A stretch of 39,720 nucleotides of DNA from contig JAFGIS010000560.1 in the NCBI GenBank assembly GCA_016929495.1, positions 1-39,720 on the forward strand, in the 5' to 3' direction. This DNA comes from Polyangiaceae bacterium. Its GTDB lineage: Bacteria; Myxococcota_A; Polyangia; Polyangiales; Polyangiaceae. Made by a program: the position numbers and the translations under genes. The notes beneath the pieces were generated by a model. It made no database searches, was not told where the DNA came from, and was given only the letters and a program-made list of their open reading frames with translations. Below, piece after piece: positions 23,082 to 31,339 of the stretch. Every line of letters begins with the position of its first letter. The first letter of the stretch is position 1.

Positions 23082-23429
23082 GTGGCTTTCACGTTGCCAG
23101 CGCCGCGCCTGAGTCGGTTCCTTCGCTCAGCCGTCGGTGCGGACGGCCAGGCCCTCGAGGTGTCGATCGTCCTTTCGCCGGGCATCGATCTCTCCACGCT
23201 CAGCCATGACAGCGACCAAACGATCGGCGCGGCCTGCGTGCGGGACGCCACTGGAGAGGTCGTGCCCATCGGTCGTCTGGGCGAGGTGGGCTACTCCGAG
23301 TTGCGGCGAGATCTGGAAGCGAGCGCCTGCTTCGTAGTCCGACAGGTTGCCGGCACGCAGGGGATTTCCGTGGAGCACGGGACCGCTGGCTGCAGCTGCG
23401 ACTTGCACGTGCCCTCCAGGGGCGACTAG
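23082..23429 (+). CDS. Hypothetical protein
   Basis: The 115-residue product (GTG start) reads LEVSIVLSPGIDLSTLSHDS then ACVRDATGEVVPIGRLGEVG and has strongly G/C-biased third positions, so it is likely real. It is not recognised. There is no signal peptide. Two cysteines near the end (GCSCDL) are close together. It ends nine bases before a lipoprotein gene in the same direction, and the start is uncertain because upstream sequence offers no clear ribosome binding site. Confidence 0.45.
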   Translation: MAFTLPAPRLSRFLRSAVGADGQALEVSIVLSPGIDLSTLSHDSDQTIGAACVRDATGEVVPIGRLGEVGYSELRRDLEASACFVVRQVAGTQGISVEHGTAGCSCDLHVPSRGD

Positions 23430-23438
23430 CATGACGCG

Positions 23439-24767
23439 ATGATACCTCGCTGCTGTTCGCTCGCTCTGGTCGGCCTCTGTCTTGCTGGTTGTGGCGGCTC
23501 GACCCCCGCTCCCGTGCCGCCCGCGCGAGGCGCGAGCGCCGGCAGCGCCTCGACGCCGGCGAAGCCCGTACTGCAGGCGCGCAGGCCATCCCAGAAGATC
23601 CTGAGCAAATGGACGCCGCCGGCATCTCCGGAGATGGTCACCTATGCGGATCTCGGCGAGCTCTTCAAGACCGAGCAAGTCCGGGCCCTCGTGGCGGCGG
23701 GCCTCGCGCTCACTCAGGGCGACATCGGTCCCGAAATCACGCGCTGCCTCATCGACTGGTCCGATTCGGTGCGCGAGGTCGCCGCGACGGCGACCGGTCG
23801 CGAGGATCTGATCATCATAACGTACGACCCGGATGTCTTGAAGACCCCCATCGACACCTGCATTCGCGCGATGGGTCTGTCCCGTACCGAACTGCCCGCG
23901 GCCGAGCAGGCCTACGCGGTCGACGGACACGTGCTCGTCGTCCTACCGGACACGGTCATCATCGGCAGCCATCCGCTGGTGCGGTCGAGTCTGTCCAATG
24001 AACCGCGAGCCGAGTGGCCCGAGGAGGTTGCGCTCGGGCCGGAGCAACAGCTCGTCCTGGTCGGCTCCGACAATCTCCACACCCTGGACATCGAGGGCAC
24101 GCTCTCGGCTACCGGAGATCACTTTTCGGTTCGCGCAGATATCGCCTTCCCCGAAGAAGCCACGGCCAAGGAAGTGGCTGACACGGTCGACCCAGCAACG
24201 CTCAAGCAGAAGCTGCTTGCGCAATCGCCAGAGTTTGGGCCCGTGGGCGACCTGGTGCTCGAGAGCTGGCACGTAGAGCGAAACGGCCGAAGGGTGGGAT
24301 TCGAATTGCGTTTGGAGGGGGATCAGAAGCAAGCCGCGGCGAAGCTCGGTATGCTGGCGGCTCTGGCGATTCGAGGGGCGCGCAGCTACGTCGTCAACGC
24401 CAAGGTCGCCGAGGCGCGCGTCACGCTGGGCAACATCGCCAAAGCCATTGCGGCGGCGAAGCCAAGGAAGCTGACCTCGCTTCCCGCAGTCCCTGGGCGG
24501 TTCGAGCTCGTTCAAGGCACCAAGTACCAATCCGGCTCGTCCGAATGGGCCCAGTGGGATAGCGTGGGCTATACGAGGCAAGAACCACAATACTATCAGT
24601 ATCGCGTCGATGCTGCGAAGAACGGGAAATCAGCGGAGATCATCGCGGAGGGTGACCTCGACGGAGACGGCAAGCGGTCGCGCCTCTCGTTGACTGTCGA
24701 GCTTGACCCCAAGACCCGTACGGTGATCGTGCATCCCGAGATCGAAGAGCAGGATGCCCTCGAGTAG
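23439..24767 (+). CDS. Lipoprotein with pilin-like C-terminal domain
   Basis: The 442-residue protein has a lipobox (LCLAGC, residues ~13-18) and an Ala/Pro linker. Next is a large alpha/beta domain of unknown family that repeats the wording of bacterial model-type lipoproteins (EMVTYADLGELFKTEQVRAL, then VLVVLPDTVIIGSHPLVRSS). From about residue 320 the sequence resembles the globular part of myxobacterial type IV pilin-like proteins: AEARVTLGNIAKAIAAA, YYQYRVDAAKNGKSAEIIAE and GDLDGDGKRSRLSLTVEL. The prepilin leader and N-terminal helix of real pilins are absent. A lipid-anchored protein with a pilin-type head is unusual. It is convergent with the large lipoprotein gene. Confidence 0.6.
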   Translation: MIPRCCSLALVGLCLAGCGGSTPAPVPPARGASAGSASTPAKPVLQARRPSQKILSKWTPPASPEMVTYADLGELFKTEQVRALVAAGLALTQGDIGPEITRCLIDWSDSVREVAATATGREDLIIITYDPDVLKTPIDTCIRAMGLSRTELPAAEQAYAVDGHVLVVLPDTVIIGSHPLVRSSLSNEPRAEWPEEVALGPEQQLVLVGSDNLHTLDIEGTLSATGDHFSVRADIAFPEEATAKEVADTVDPATLKQKLLAQSPEFGPVGDLVLESWHVERNGRRVGFELRLEGDQKQAAAKLGMLAALAIRGARSYVVNAKVAEARVTLGNIAKAIAAAKPRKLTSLPAVPGRFELVQGTKYQSGSSEWAQWDSVGYTRQEPQYYQYRVDAAKNGKSAEIIAEGDLDGDGKRSRLSLTVELDPKTRTVIVHPEIEEQDALE

Positions 24768-24807
24768 GGCTCGCGACATCGACCCACCCATCGTGGCATG
24801 CCGGACG

Positions 24808-27327
24808 CTACTTCGGGCTCAACTTCATGACCGAACCGGAGTCGTTCACCCAATAGACGCTCGTGTCATCGACCGCCATGTACGAGTGGCTTTCGGCCGG
24901 GACCGTGGCCAGAGTCGTCGGATCCCCTCCGGCCGCAGGCGCCTTCATCAGCTTGACGAAGGGAGCGGTGTCGAACCAGTACACACTGTCGGCGTCGACG
25001 GCCACGCTCCGTACGCCGCTCCCTCCGGAGACGATGGGCGTCAGGGAGCCGTCTGCCAGGGCCATTCGGTTGATTCCCGTTCCGGTCGCCCAATACACGC
25101 TCGTATCGTCGACTGCGAGTCCGTAGGCATGGTCGGAGGTCAGGACTTCGGAAGCTCCGCCCGCGATCGGTACGCGCTGCAGCGCCGAGCTGCTCCAGTA
25201 CACATGGCCGTCGCCCACGCCAATCCGCCAAGGCTCGCTCGTGTCCGACGCGAGCAGAGTGGGCGTCCCTCCAGCCAGGGGCGCACTCATCACGCCGTCG
25301 GCAACCGTCCAGTAGACGTTCACCGGGTCGATGGCGAGGCTCCGCGGATGGCTCAGACCCGAGGCGATCTCCGTGGGCGTGCCACCATCCAGACCCAGGC
25401 TCATCACTCGGCCGCCGTCGAAGGATGTCCAGAACGCGTTTTCGTCGTTCGCGGCGATCCCCATCGGGTATTGCTGCCCGGTCGCGAGGGTCGTCACGCT
25501 GCCGCCGTCCGTTGGCACCGAGAACACCTGGTTGTTCGCTGTCCAGAGGACGTCTGAGCCCCTCAGCGTCAGGCCCACGCCGGATGACCCTTCGCTCGCC
25601 AACGTACTCAGGCAGCGCCCCTCGATACAGGTCCCGGAGCAGGCTCGCCCGCACTCGCCGCAGTTGGCCCCATCCGTTTTGATGTCGACCCGATCGTTGC
25701 CACACTCGACACATTCATGCCGTTCCAGCGGCGGGTTGGCCTGCACCTGGCCATGGAGCTCGACGCCGTCGGTCCACTGAGGGCACATGTCAGGCCTATC
25801 GTCCTGGCCACATTCGCCCGAGAGCGTCACCAGACCCGTTTGGCAGTCGACGCGGAACTTGAACGTCCCGCCTCCCCAGTCCAGGCAAGTCATTCCGCCG
25901 TTGAAACCGAACCCCTCCGGGCTCCATCCCAGGGTGAACACACCTCCTTGCAGCGAGTACTGCTTCGGCGCTGGGCTGATTTGGTCAATCGTAGCGTAGT
26001 GCTTGCCGGGATCCTCGTGCACGGAGATGGTGATGTTGACAGGGTCCGCCTCGAAGCATTCCCACGGGTCACCGCATGGGAGCCCATCGAAGAAACACAC
26101 GGATACGTCGACTGGAATCGTGTACGTGGCCTCGCCCGCACAGCCGGGAAGGCACCGGTCCTCTCCGGCTGCCCCCGCGGAGCCTGCGCTGCCCGCGGTA
26201 CCCGCGCTGCCCGCGGTGCCAGCGCTGCCCGCCGAACCTGCGCTGCCCGCGGTGCCAGCGATTCCAGCGATACCCGCCGAGCCTGAAACGCCCGCTGTGC
26301 CCGCTGTACCCGCAGTGCCCACGGAGCCTGCGCTGCCCGCCGCGCCCGCTGCGCCCGCGCCACCTCCATCATTCTGCTCGGAACCGCCGGCTCCGGCGCG
26401 CGTGTAGACGATGCCACCCTCGCCGCCCGCTCCCGCAGGGCCTGCGCCTGCGGCACCACATGCTCCTGCGCAGCCCGGCACGCAGTCGTTCGAGGGGTTG
26501 CTGTCACAGGTTCCGCATGCGTCGACTACCGCTGTGCCGCCCCACACCCCGTAGCAATCCTGAACGCAGTCGTTGCTCGGATCGCTGTCGCAGACCCCGC
26601 AAGGATCAACGGTTGCCGGACCGCCGTGGACACCACTGCAATCCACGGCCATGGCACCCGCGGCACCACTGGCTCCGGCCCAACCCGCGGACGCGCCTTC
26701 ACCCTGGCTGCCAGCCCCCGACCACGTCCCAGAAGTACCGCTCCCTCCGACATTCTCATCCTTCTGCCCACCGGCAGCGGCGATGGCATGCCCAGCAACA
26801 CCGCCCTCGTCTCGATCAGCCCCTCCCGCCGCGGGCAGCTTGCCACCGCCAGCGCCCCCGCCTGTGCTCCGGACACCGTCTCCCTTCCCGGCTGTTGCAT
26901 CGCTTCCCCCAGTCACGACCCGGAGGCCGCCCTCGCCTTGCTGGCCGCCTTGCGCAGGGGACGGGACGCTCGACCCTGTGGACGCGTCGAGTGTTCCGCC
27001 GCTCGATTCGACGCTGGAGGCACCTGCAATGACGCCCGTTGCGCTGGGGCAGTGCATTCCCCAGCAACCGCCCTCGCTCTGCTGACCGCCTTGTGCAAGG
27101 GACGGGACGCTCGACCCCGTGGAGGCATCGAGTGTTCCGCCGCTCGATTCGACGCTGGAGGCGCCAGCCTCTGGGGCGGAAATGACGCCTATTGCGCCGG
27201 CACAGTGTATCTGCCCGCAACCGCCCTGGCCGGGAGAGCCAGTGCCACGCGTGCCGTCGCCACTGCCGCACCCCCATGCCGTGCCCTGCACCGCCAAGAA
27301 CACCAACACGAAATCGTTCCGTCGCAT
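24808..27327 (-). CDS. Mosaic surface lipoprotein with collagen-like repeats and beta-propeller
   Basis: The 839-residue protein has, in order: a lipoprotein signal (VFLAVQGTAWGC); two tandem copies of ASSVESSGGTLDASTGSSVP, a Gly-rich repeat encoded by a 141-bp DNA duplication; two DC.GVWGG.AVVD.CG.CDSNPSNDC modules near residues 230-285; a long collagen-like (G-A/S/T-A-G) repeat, ~345-395; a middle beta domain (ATYTIPVDVSVCFFDGLPCG); a Cys-rich NCGECGRACSGTCIEGRC module near 570; and a C-terminal beta-propeller of YW-containing blades (DDTSVYWATGTG, DADSVYWFDTA, DDTSVYWVNDSG). Such mosaics are exported, probably surface-exposed in myxobacteria. Function unknown. Confidence 0.8.
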   Translation of the reverse strand: MRRNDFVLVFLAVQGTAWGCGSGDGTRGTGSPGQGGCGQIHCAGAIGVISAPEAGASSVESSGGTLDASTGSSVPSLAQGGQQSEGGCWGMHCPSATGVIAGASSVESSGGTLDASTGSSVPSPAQGGQQGEGGLRVVTGGSDATAGKGDGVRSTGGGAGGGKLPAAGGADRDEGGVAGHAIAAAGGQKDENVGGSGTSGTWSGAGSQGEGASAGWAGASGAAGAMAVDCSGVHGGPATVDPCGVCDSDPSNDCVQDCYGVWGGTAVVDACGTCDSNPSNDCVPGCAGACGAAGAGPAGAGGEGGIVYTRAGAGGSEQNDGGGAGAAGAAGSAGSVGTAGTAGTAGVSGSAGIAGIAGTAGSAGSAGSAGTAGSAGTAGSAGSAGAAGEDRCLPGCAGEATYTIPVDVSVCFFDGLPCGDPWECFEADPVNITISVHEDPGKHYATIDQISPAPKQYSLQGGVFTLGWSPEGFGFNGGMTCLDWGGGTFKFRVDCQTGLVTLSGECGQDDRPDMCPQWTDGVELHGQVQANPPLERHECVECGNDRVDIKTDGANCGECGRACSGTCIEGRCLSTLASEGSSGVGLTLRGSDVLWTANNQVFSVPTDGGSVTTLATGQQYPMGIAANDENAFWTSFDGGRVMSLGLDGGTPTEIASGLSHPRSLAIDPVNVYWTVADGVMSAPLAGGTPTLLASDTSEPWRIGVGDGHVYWSSSALQRVPIAGGASEVLTSDHAYGLAVDDTSVYWATGTGINRMALADGSLTPIVSGGSGVRSVAVDADSVYWFDTAPFVKLMKAPAAGGDPTTLATVPAESHSYMAVDDTSVYWVNDSGSVMKLSPK
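26160..26400. repeat. Collagen-like Gly-Ala repeat DNA
   Basis: Within the large lipoprotein, the codons for G(A/S/T)AG units are built from short near-repeats such as GCGCTGCCCGCGGTACCCGC. Period and codon choice vary, and the frame never breaks. The stretch is a hotspot for slippage and length variation rather than a CRISPR or regulatory element. Confidence 0.85.
26928..27175. repeat. 141-bp tandem duplication in the lipoprotein 5' region
   Basis: GACGGGACGCTCGACC occurs at 26960 and 27101, exactly 141 bp (47 codons) apart, inside longer near-identical blocks covering 26928-27068 and 27069 to about 27175. The duplication keeps frame and duplicates the ASSVESSGGTLDASTG motif of the protein. 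Confidence 0.85.
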
Positions 27328-27461
27328 TCGTGGACCCTTCCCGCTGCAAAGTCAGACGTTTCGAATCCGAGGTGCTGCCGGAACGCGTGTCTGCACATTG
27401 CGTGTGCCCGAGCCTCCAGCTCGGAGACCTCCGGCCGTCTGTTCCCGCTGCGTACCGCTAC

Positions 27462-27791
27462 CTATGCTCGCAGTCTGGATCTCGACGCTGCGTTGGCCAA
27501 GCGCCGACTGAGATCCTCCAGAATTCGTGTCCGACCACGAAGGGCCTTTTGCACCAACTCTTGGAAACCTCACGGACTTTGCCCAAGGCCGGCCTGCAAT
27601 GTGGCGGGGGCCATGTCCATTCCGACGTTGACCGACACCGAAACGACGCTCTGTGTGTAGGGAATGGGTTCACCAGCGGCGGCCAGAGCGGCCAATAGCC
27701 CTTTGCCTGCTGCCTGTCTGCCGCGCGGGCCGCTCTGTTGCACCGAGGTCAGAATCCGCGCCCGCTGCCGGGGGCGCCGATCGATTGCCAT
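27462..27791 (-). pseudogene. Gene with an in-frame stop codon
   Basis: From ATG 27791 a minus-strand frame reads RPRQRARILTSVQQSGPRGR then QAAGKGLLAALAAAGEPIPY to a TGA at 27570-27572. The same frame then continues as GFQELVQKALRGRTRILEDL and SRRLANAASRSRLRA to TAG at 27462-27464. Both parts look coding and join without a frameshift, so one nonsense change (such as CGA to TGA) would explain it. The family is not recognised; the C-terminal part is a helical coiled-coil-like segment. The flanks 27328-27461 and 27792-27902 show no other gene and probably hold the promoters of the divergent genes. Confidence 0.4.
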
Positions 27792-27902
27792 GGCGCACTT
27801 GCGCCCGCCTTCGGATCCGGCCAGACTGTCCAAGCTGGGTAGGGATCCGGTCTTGTCCGATGCTGAGCGGCTTGTGATTGCATCCACTGAGGGAGGTCCG
27901 CC

Positions 27903-28874
27903 ATGACCCAAAACAGTCGCGACTTGGTGAACGACGCCGAAGCGCTGATGCAGGCGCATCGCTACAGCGAGGCGATCGCCGTGTTCGAGCGGCGGTTATG
28001 CAACGACCCTCACGACTTGTCCGCTCTTCTGCGCATGGGGCTATGCCACTTGCTCAACCGCTCGGAGGCAGCCTTCATCGCCGTCTACCACCGGGCGGAG
28101 GGAATCATCAGCCAGATGGGTGAAGTGCCGGAGCGTATCCGGCGGCTCTGGTCTCAGTACCAGCACCTGGTTCGAGCGGCGACGGCCTCTGCCCTGGTAA
28201 TTGGAGGGATGGCCAGCACGGTGGCCTGTGAGGACCCGACCTCCTCGGGGGGCTCCCAGGTGGATGCTGGGGGCTCGGCGGGGCAAGTCGGCACGGCTTC
28301 CGGAGGCGCGGATGCCGCAGATTCGGGAGGCACGGCTTCCGGGGGCCATGTGGATGCCGGAGGCTCGGGGGGCGCAGGGCGGGGTGGGACGGCCACCGGG
28401 GGCGTTGGTCTGGATGCGGGAGGCTCGGGGGGCGCGGGGCAAGGTGGGACGGCAACTGGCGGCGTTGATCTGGACGCCGGAGACTCGGGGGGCGCAGGGC
28501 AAGGTGGCGGGACGGCCACCGGCGGCGTCGATCTGGAGGCCGGAGCGGGAGGCGCAGGGCAAGGCGGTGGGACGGCCACCGGGGGCGTCTATGTGGATGC
28601 CGGAAACTCGGGGGGCACCGGGCAAGGCGCGAGGACGTCGTCGCACAGGTACTCGGGAGGCGTCTACCTCGATGCCGGACCCTCGGGCGGCGCGGCCGAG
28701 GGCCAGCAGGATGGCGGCGGACAAGCTGGCATGGCGGGAGCTGGCGCCGAGAACGCGGGGCAAGGGGGCGTGGCCGGCGCCCGGCAAGGCGGTGTCACGG
28801 GTGGCGCCCCAGGCGGCGGCATGGTCACCTCCTCGCACCGCTACTCCGGCGGCGTCTATATTGATGCAGGATAG
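27903..28874 (+). CDS. Candidate RiPP precursor: TPR-like N-terminus with Gly-rich repeat tail
   Basis: The 323-residue protein has a strong ribosome binding site (GAGGGAGG). Residues ~1-95 are a helical TPR-like region (DAEALMQAHRYSEAIAVFER, then LSALLRMGLCHLLNRSEAAF). A hydrophobic, lipobox-like segment ATASALVIGGMASTVAC lies near 92-108. The tail is made of 20-21-residue units, each with VxxDAGxSGGAGQGG and TATGG. Two copies of TSSHRYSGGVY(L/I)DAG occur at residues 245-259 and 309-323 (the last one ends the protein). Their codons differ at seven synonymous sites and only one amino acid, so the peptide is under selection. Two radical SAM/SPASM genes follow, as expected for modification of this tail. 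No such family is known to me by name. Confidence 0.6.
   Translation: MTQNSRDLVNDAEALMQAHRYSEAIAVFERRLCNDPHDLSALLRMGLCHLLNRSEAAFIAVYHRAEGIISQMGEVPERIRRLWSQYQHLVRAATASALVIGGMASTVACEDPTSSGGSQVDAGGSAGQVGTASGGADAADSGGTASGGHVDAGGSGGAGRGGTATGGVGLDAGGSGGAGQGGTATGGVDLDAGDSGGAGQGGGTATGGVDLEAGAGGAGQGGGTATGGVYVDAGNSGGTGQGARTSSHRYSGGVYLDAGPSGGAAEGQQDGGGQAGMAGAGAENAGQGGVAGARQGGVTGGAPGGGMVTSSHRYSGGVYIDAG
28340..28630 (+). repeat. Tandem 60-63-bp units in the candidate precursor gene
   Basis: The block GGGAC(GG) recurs at 28386, 28446, 28509 and 28569, spacings of 60, 63 and 60 bp. Each unit encodes GGVxLDAGxSGGAGQGG(G)TAT. Differences are scattered, so the array is maintained in frame but not freshly amplified. 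Confidence 0.85.
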
Positions 28875-28909
28875 CGGATAGCCCACGCGCTGGCGCCGGT
28901 GCTCCCCCA

Positions 28910-30148
28910 ATGCCTTCGTCATTCCCTGCTCGAGTCGGTGGGATGCCTGCTTTGCAGGGTCCCTCGTCCAGCGGGCCCGCGGAGGCTGCGCCACGGGCTC
29001 GGGTTTGCTCGTATCCCAGCGACGCCATGCTCGTGCGACGCGGGCCGAACGGGGAGCTTCGCTATCTGCGAGCTCAGGACCCGGCACACCAGGAGTACTC
29101 CTACCGCAATCCCTTCATCCTGGAGCTCGAGGTCACGCGGCGCTGCAACTTGCACTGTGTTCACTGCTATGCAGAAGCGGAGAACCGCGCCTATGATGAT
29201 GAGCTCAGCCTGCCAGAACTCCTGACCGTCCTGGACGACGCGCGCGCTCTGGGGATGCGCGAGCTGTCCCTGACCGGCGGCGAAGTGTTCATGCGTCCGG
29301 ATTTCCTGCACGTGGTGGATGCGGGGCTCGAACGGGACTTTGCCGTCCGGTTCGTGACCAACGGCACACTGCTCGACGACCAGCTCCTTTTGGAACTCTG
29401 CGCCCGGCCCATCAAGCTCATCACGGTGAGCCTCGACGCGGTTTCGCCTGGTCCCCACGAACGCATTCGCGGACCCGGCAGCCACGCGCCGGCCGTAGCG
29501 GCGATTGACCGTCTGCTCACGGCTGGATTCCGGTTGAGCATCATCACCGCATTCTCCGCTCTGAATCTGGATGACTTCGACCCCCTCCTGGATTTCTGCC
29601 TGAAGCGACGCATCGATTGGCAGGTACAGATGACCTCGGCCAAGGGCAGATGCCGCAAGGGCCTGACGCTGACTCCCGACCAGTACTACGAGCTGGGTCG
29701 CAGAGTGGCCAACGCTCTGGCCGCTCGCTTGCCGATCCACCTCATACCCATGGATGATCTGGCCACGTTTTCCTATACTAGGCCGCTTGCGCAGCTTTCG
29801 CAGACCTGGCAAGGGCAATGCACGGGCGGCCTTCTGAACCTGTTCGTCCGTGCCAACGGTGATGTCACCCCTTGTTCGGCGCTCGCTTTTCCCGAGTGTG
29901 TGGTGGGCAACGTGCGCCGGGAGTCCCTGCGGCGAGTGTGCGAAGAGGAGCGCTGCAAGCACAACTTGGCCTGGCTGCGGCCAGATACACTGACCGGCGC
30001 CTGCGCGCGTTGTCCTTTCCGGGCCGAATGCCGGGGAGGGTGTCCAGAAATCCTCATGTGCATGTGCACGAGCCGCACAGAAAACGAGTACTGCTACCGC
30101 CGCATCGAGGAGCAGCGCATTCTGTCCGAGGCCCTGCAGAATGGCTGA
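28910..30148 (+). CDS. Radical SAM/SPASM peptide maturase, first
   Basis: The 412-residue protein has the radical SAM motif CNLHCVHC near residue 81-88, the GGE motif (SLTGGEVFMRPDFLHV) and the fold's later parts (FVTNGTLLDDQLLLELC, ITVSLDAVSPGPHERIRGPG). The C-terminal SPASM domain carries QCTGGLLNLFVRANGDVTPC, CARCPFRAECRGGC, CMCTSRTENEYC, enough cysteines for two auxiliary Fe-S clusters. Such enzymes install crosslinks, epimerisations or other changes on ribosomal peptides. It starts 35 bases after the Gly-rich gene and overlaps the next radical SAM gene by eight bases. The ~40 N-terminal residues before MLVRRGPNGELRYL are unconserved, so the start may be at 29027. Confidence 0.85.
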   Translation: MPSSFPARVGGMPALQGPSSSGPAEAAPRARVCSYPSDAMLVRRGPNGELRYLRAQDPAHQEYSYRNPFILELEVTRRCNLHCVHCYAEAENRAYDDELSLPELLTVLDDARALGMRELSLTGGEVFMRPDFLHVVDAGLERDFAVRFVTNGTLLDDQLLLELCARPIKLITVSLDAVSPGPHERIRGPGSHAPAVAAIDRLLTAGFRLSIITAFSALNLDDFDPLLDFCLKRRIDWQVQMTSAKGRCRKGLTLTPDQYYELGRRVANALAARLPIHLIPMDDLATFSYTRPLAQLSQTWQGQCTGGLLNLFVRANGDVTPCSALAFPECVVGNVRRESLRRVCEEERCKHNLAWLRPDTLTGACARCPFRAECRGGCPEILMCMCTSRTENEYCYRRIEEQRILSEALQNG

Positions 30149-31208
30149 GACCGCCGCTCCGGGCCCGCTTCGCTCGGCCGTGCTCGAGATTACCAACCGG
30201 TGCAACTTGCGATGTCCGCACTGCGCCTCCTCCTCGGGCTTGGCCCGCGCCGGGGAGATGACGGGGGAGGAAATCAGTGCCCTGCTCCGTGACATTCGGT
30301 CTCTCGGAGGCCAGGAAATCACACTGATCGGGGGAGAAGCGCTGCTGCGTGGAGACTGGACTGATATTGCGCGCACCGTCCATGCGCTCGGTATGCGTCT
30401 GGTGCTGATCAGCAATGGTCTGCTGTTCACGCAAGATACCTTCGCTGAGCTGCGCCAGCTGCGGCCCCATCTGATTGGTATCAGCGTGGACGGCGCCACG
30501 CCGCAGAGCTACCGAGCGTTACGGGGGCGAGACGGTCTCGCGACCTGCCTGCGCGTGCTCCGCCAGTTGCTGGCGGACGGGCACACCCATGTGAACGCCA
30601 TTACGACATTCTCCCGCCGGAACCTGCTGGAATTCGACGCCTTGGCCGACCTGTTTGCGGGCACCGGGATCACCTGGCAGGTGCAAATCGCCAACCATGG
30701 CGGAGACCGCTGGGACCACGGTCAATTCCTGTCCCGCTCGGAGTTCGGGTGGCTTGCGGCGCGGATGCGCGAGGTCTACGTCCACCGGCGCGGCCAGGTT
30801 CGTCTTCGCCACATGGACGACTTCGGGTATTTCCCACTCGACCCGAAGCTGCGGTTCTTGCATCAGACGTGGCAGGGATGCATTGCTGGACGCGAGCTGA
30901 TTGGGGTCCGCTCCAACGGCGACGTCATGGGATGTTTGTCCCTGGGCGACGAGTTCGTGGAGGCCAACTTGCGCACGGTGCCATTGCGCGAACTCTGGCA
31001 ATCCGGGCGCTATTTCCGCCAGCTCCGGCACAAGGAAGAGCTGTTGCATGGCGAGTGTGCCGCTTGTCCGTGGGCGCTCGAATGCCGAGCCGGGTGCTCG
31101 GCCATCGCATGGAGCGCAACCGGCTCGCTGGGCTGCAACAGTCACTGTCTGCGCAGCCTGGAAACCGAGGCCATTCTGAAGCAAGCGGCGCCGGACGAGC
31201 TCGGGTAG
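30141..31208 (+). CDS. Radical SAM/SPASM peptide maturase, second
   Basis: The 355-residue protein has CNLRCPHC near residues 21-28, the GGE motif (LIGGEALLRGDW) and GISVDGATPQSYRALRG. The SPASM-type C-terminus has GCIAGRELIGVRSNGDVMGC, ECAACPWALECRAGC and LGCNSHC. Though of the same family as its neighbour, it is clearly divergent, so the two probably do different steps. The ATG lies inside the previous gene (8-base overlap), indicating coupled translation and matched amounts. Together with the preceding Gly-rich gene it makes a three-gene unit. Confidence 0.85.
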   Translation: MAETAAPGPLRSAVLEITNRCNLRCPHCASSSGLARAGEMTGEEISALLRDIRSLGGQEITLIGGEALLRGDWTDIARTVHALGMRLVLISNGLLFTQDTFAELRQLRPHLIGISVDGATPQSYRALRGRDGLATCLRVLRQLLADGHTHVNAITTFSRRNLLEFDALADLFAGTGITWQVQIANHGGDRWDHGQFLSRSEFGWLAARMREVYVHRRGQVRLRHMDDFGYFPLDPKLRFLHQTWQGCIAGRELIGVRSNGDVMGCLSLGDEFVEANLRTVPLRELWQSGRYFRQLRHKEELLHGECAACPWALECRAGCSAIAWSATGSLGCNSHCLRSLETEAILKQAAPDELG

Positions 31209-31339
31209 CCCGTGCAGGGTTGATGGGCTGCAATCCGACGGGCCGCCGAACCATCCTCGTGGTACGTGCTGGTCGCGAGAGTCCCGACCCTGTGACGGTT
31301 ACACAGTCCCCAGCGCCACCCGGCACGTCCTCAGTGGGC

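Noticed and set aside
26003..27660. Long plus-strand frames opposite the large lipoprotein
   Set aside because: They mirror the Gly/Ala repeat codons as Pro/Arg/Ala-rich sequence and have no family resemblance.
28300..28640. CRISPR-like regular repeats
   Set aside because: Period of 60-63 bp without unique spacers, fully in frame and coding for the Gly-rich tail; there are no cas genes.
28041..29087. Minus-strand frame over the candidate precursor
   Set aside because: Antisense of a repeat-rich gene; composition follows the plus-strand codons.
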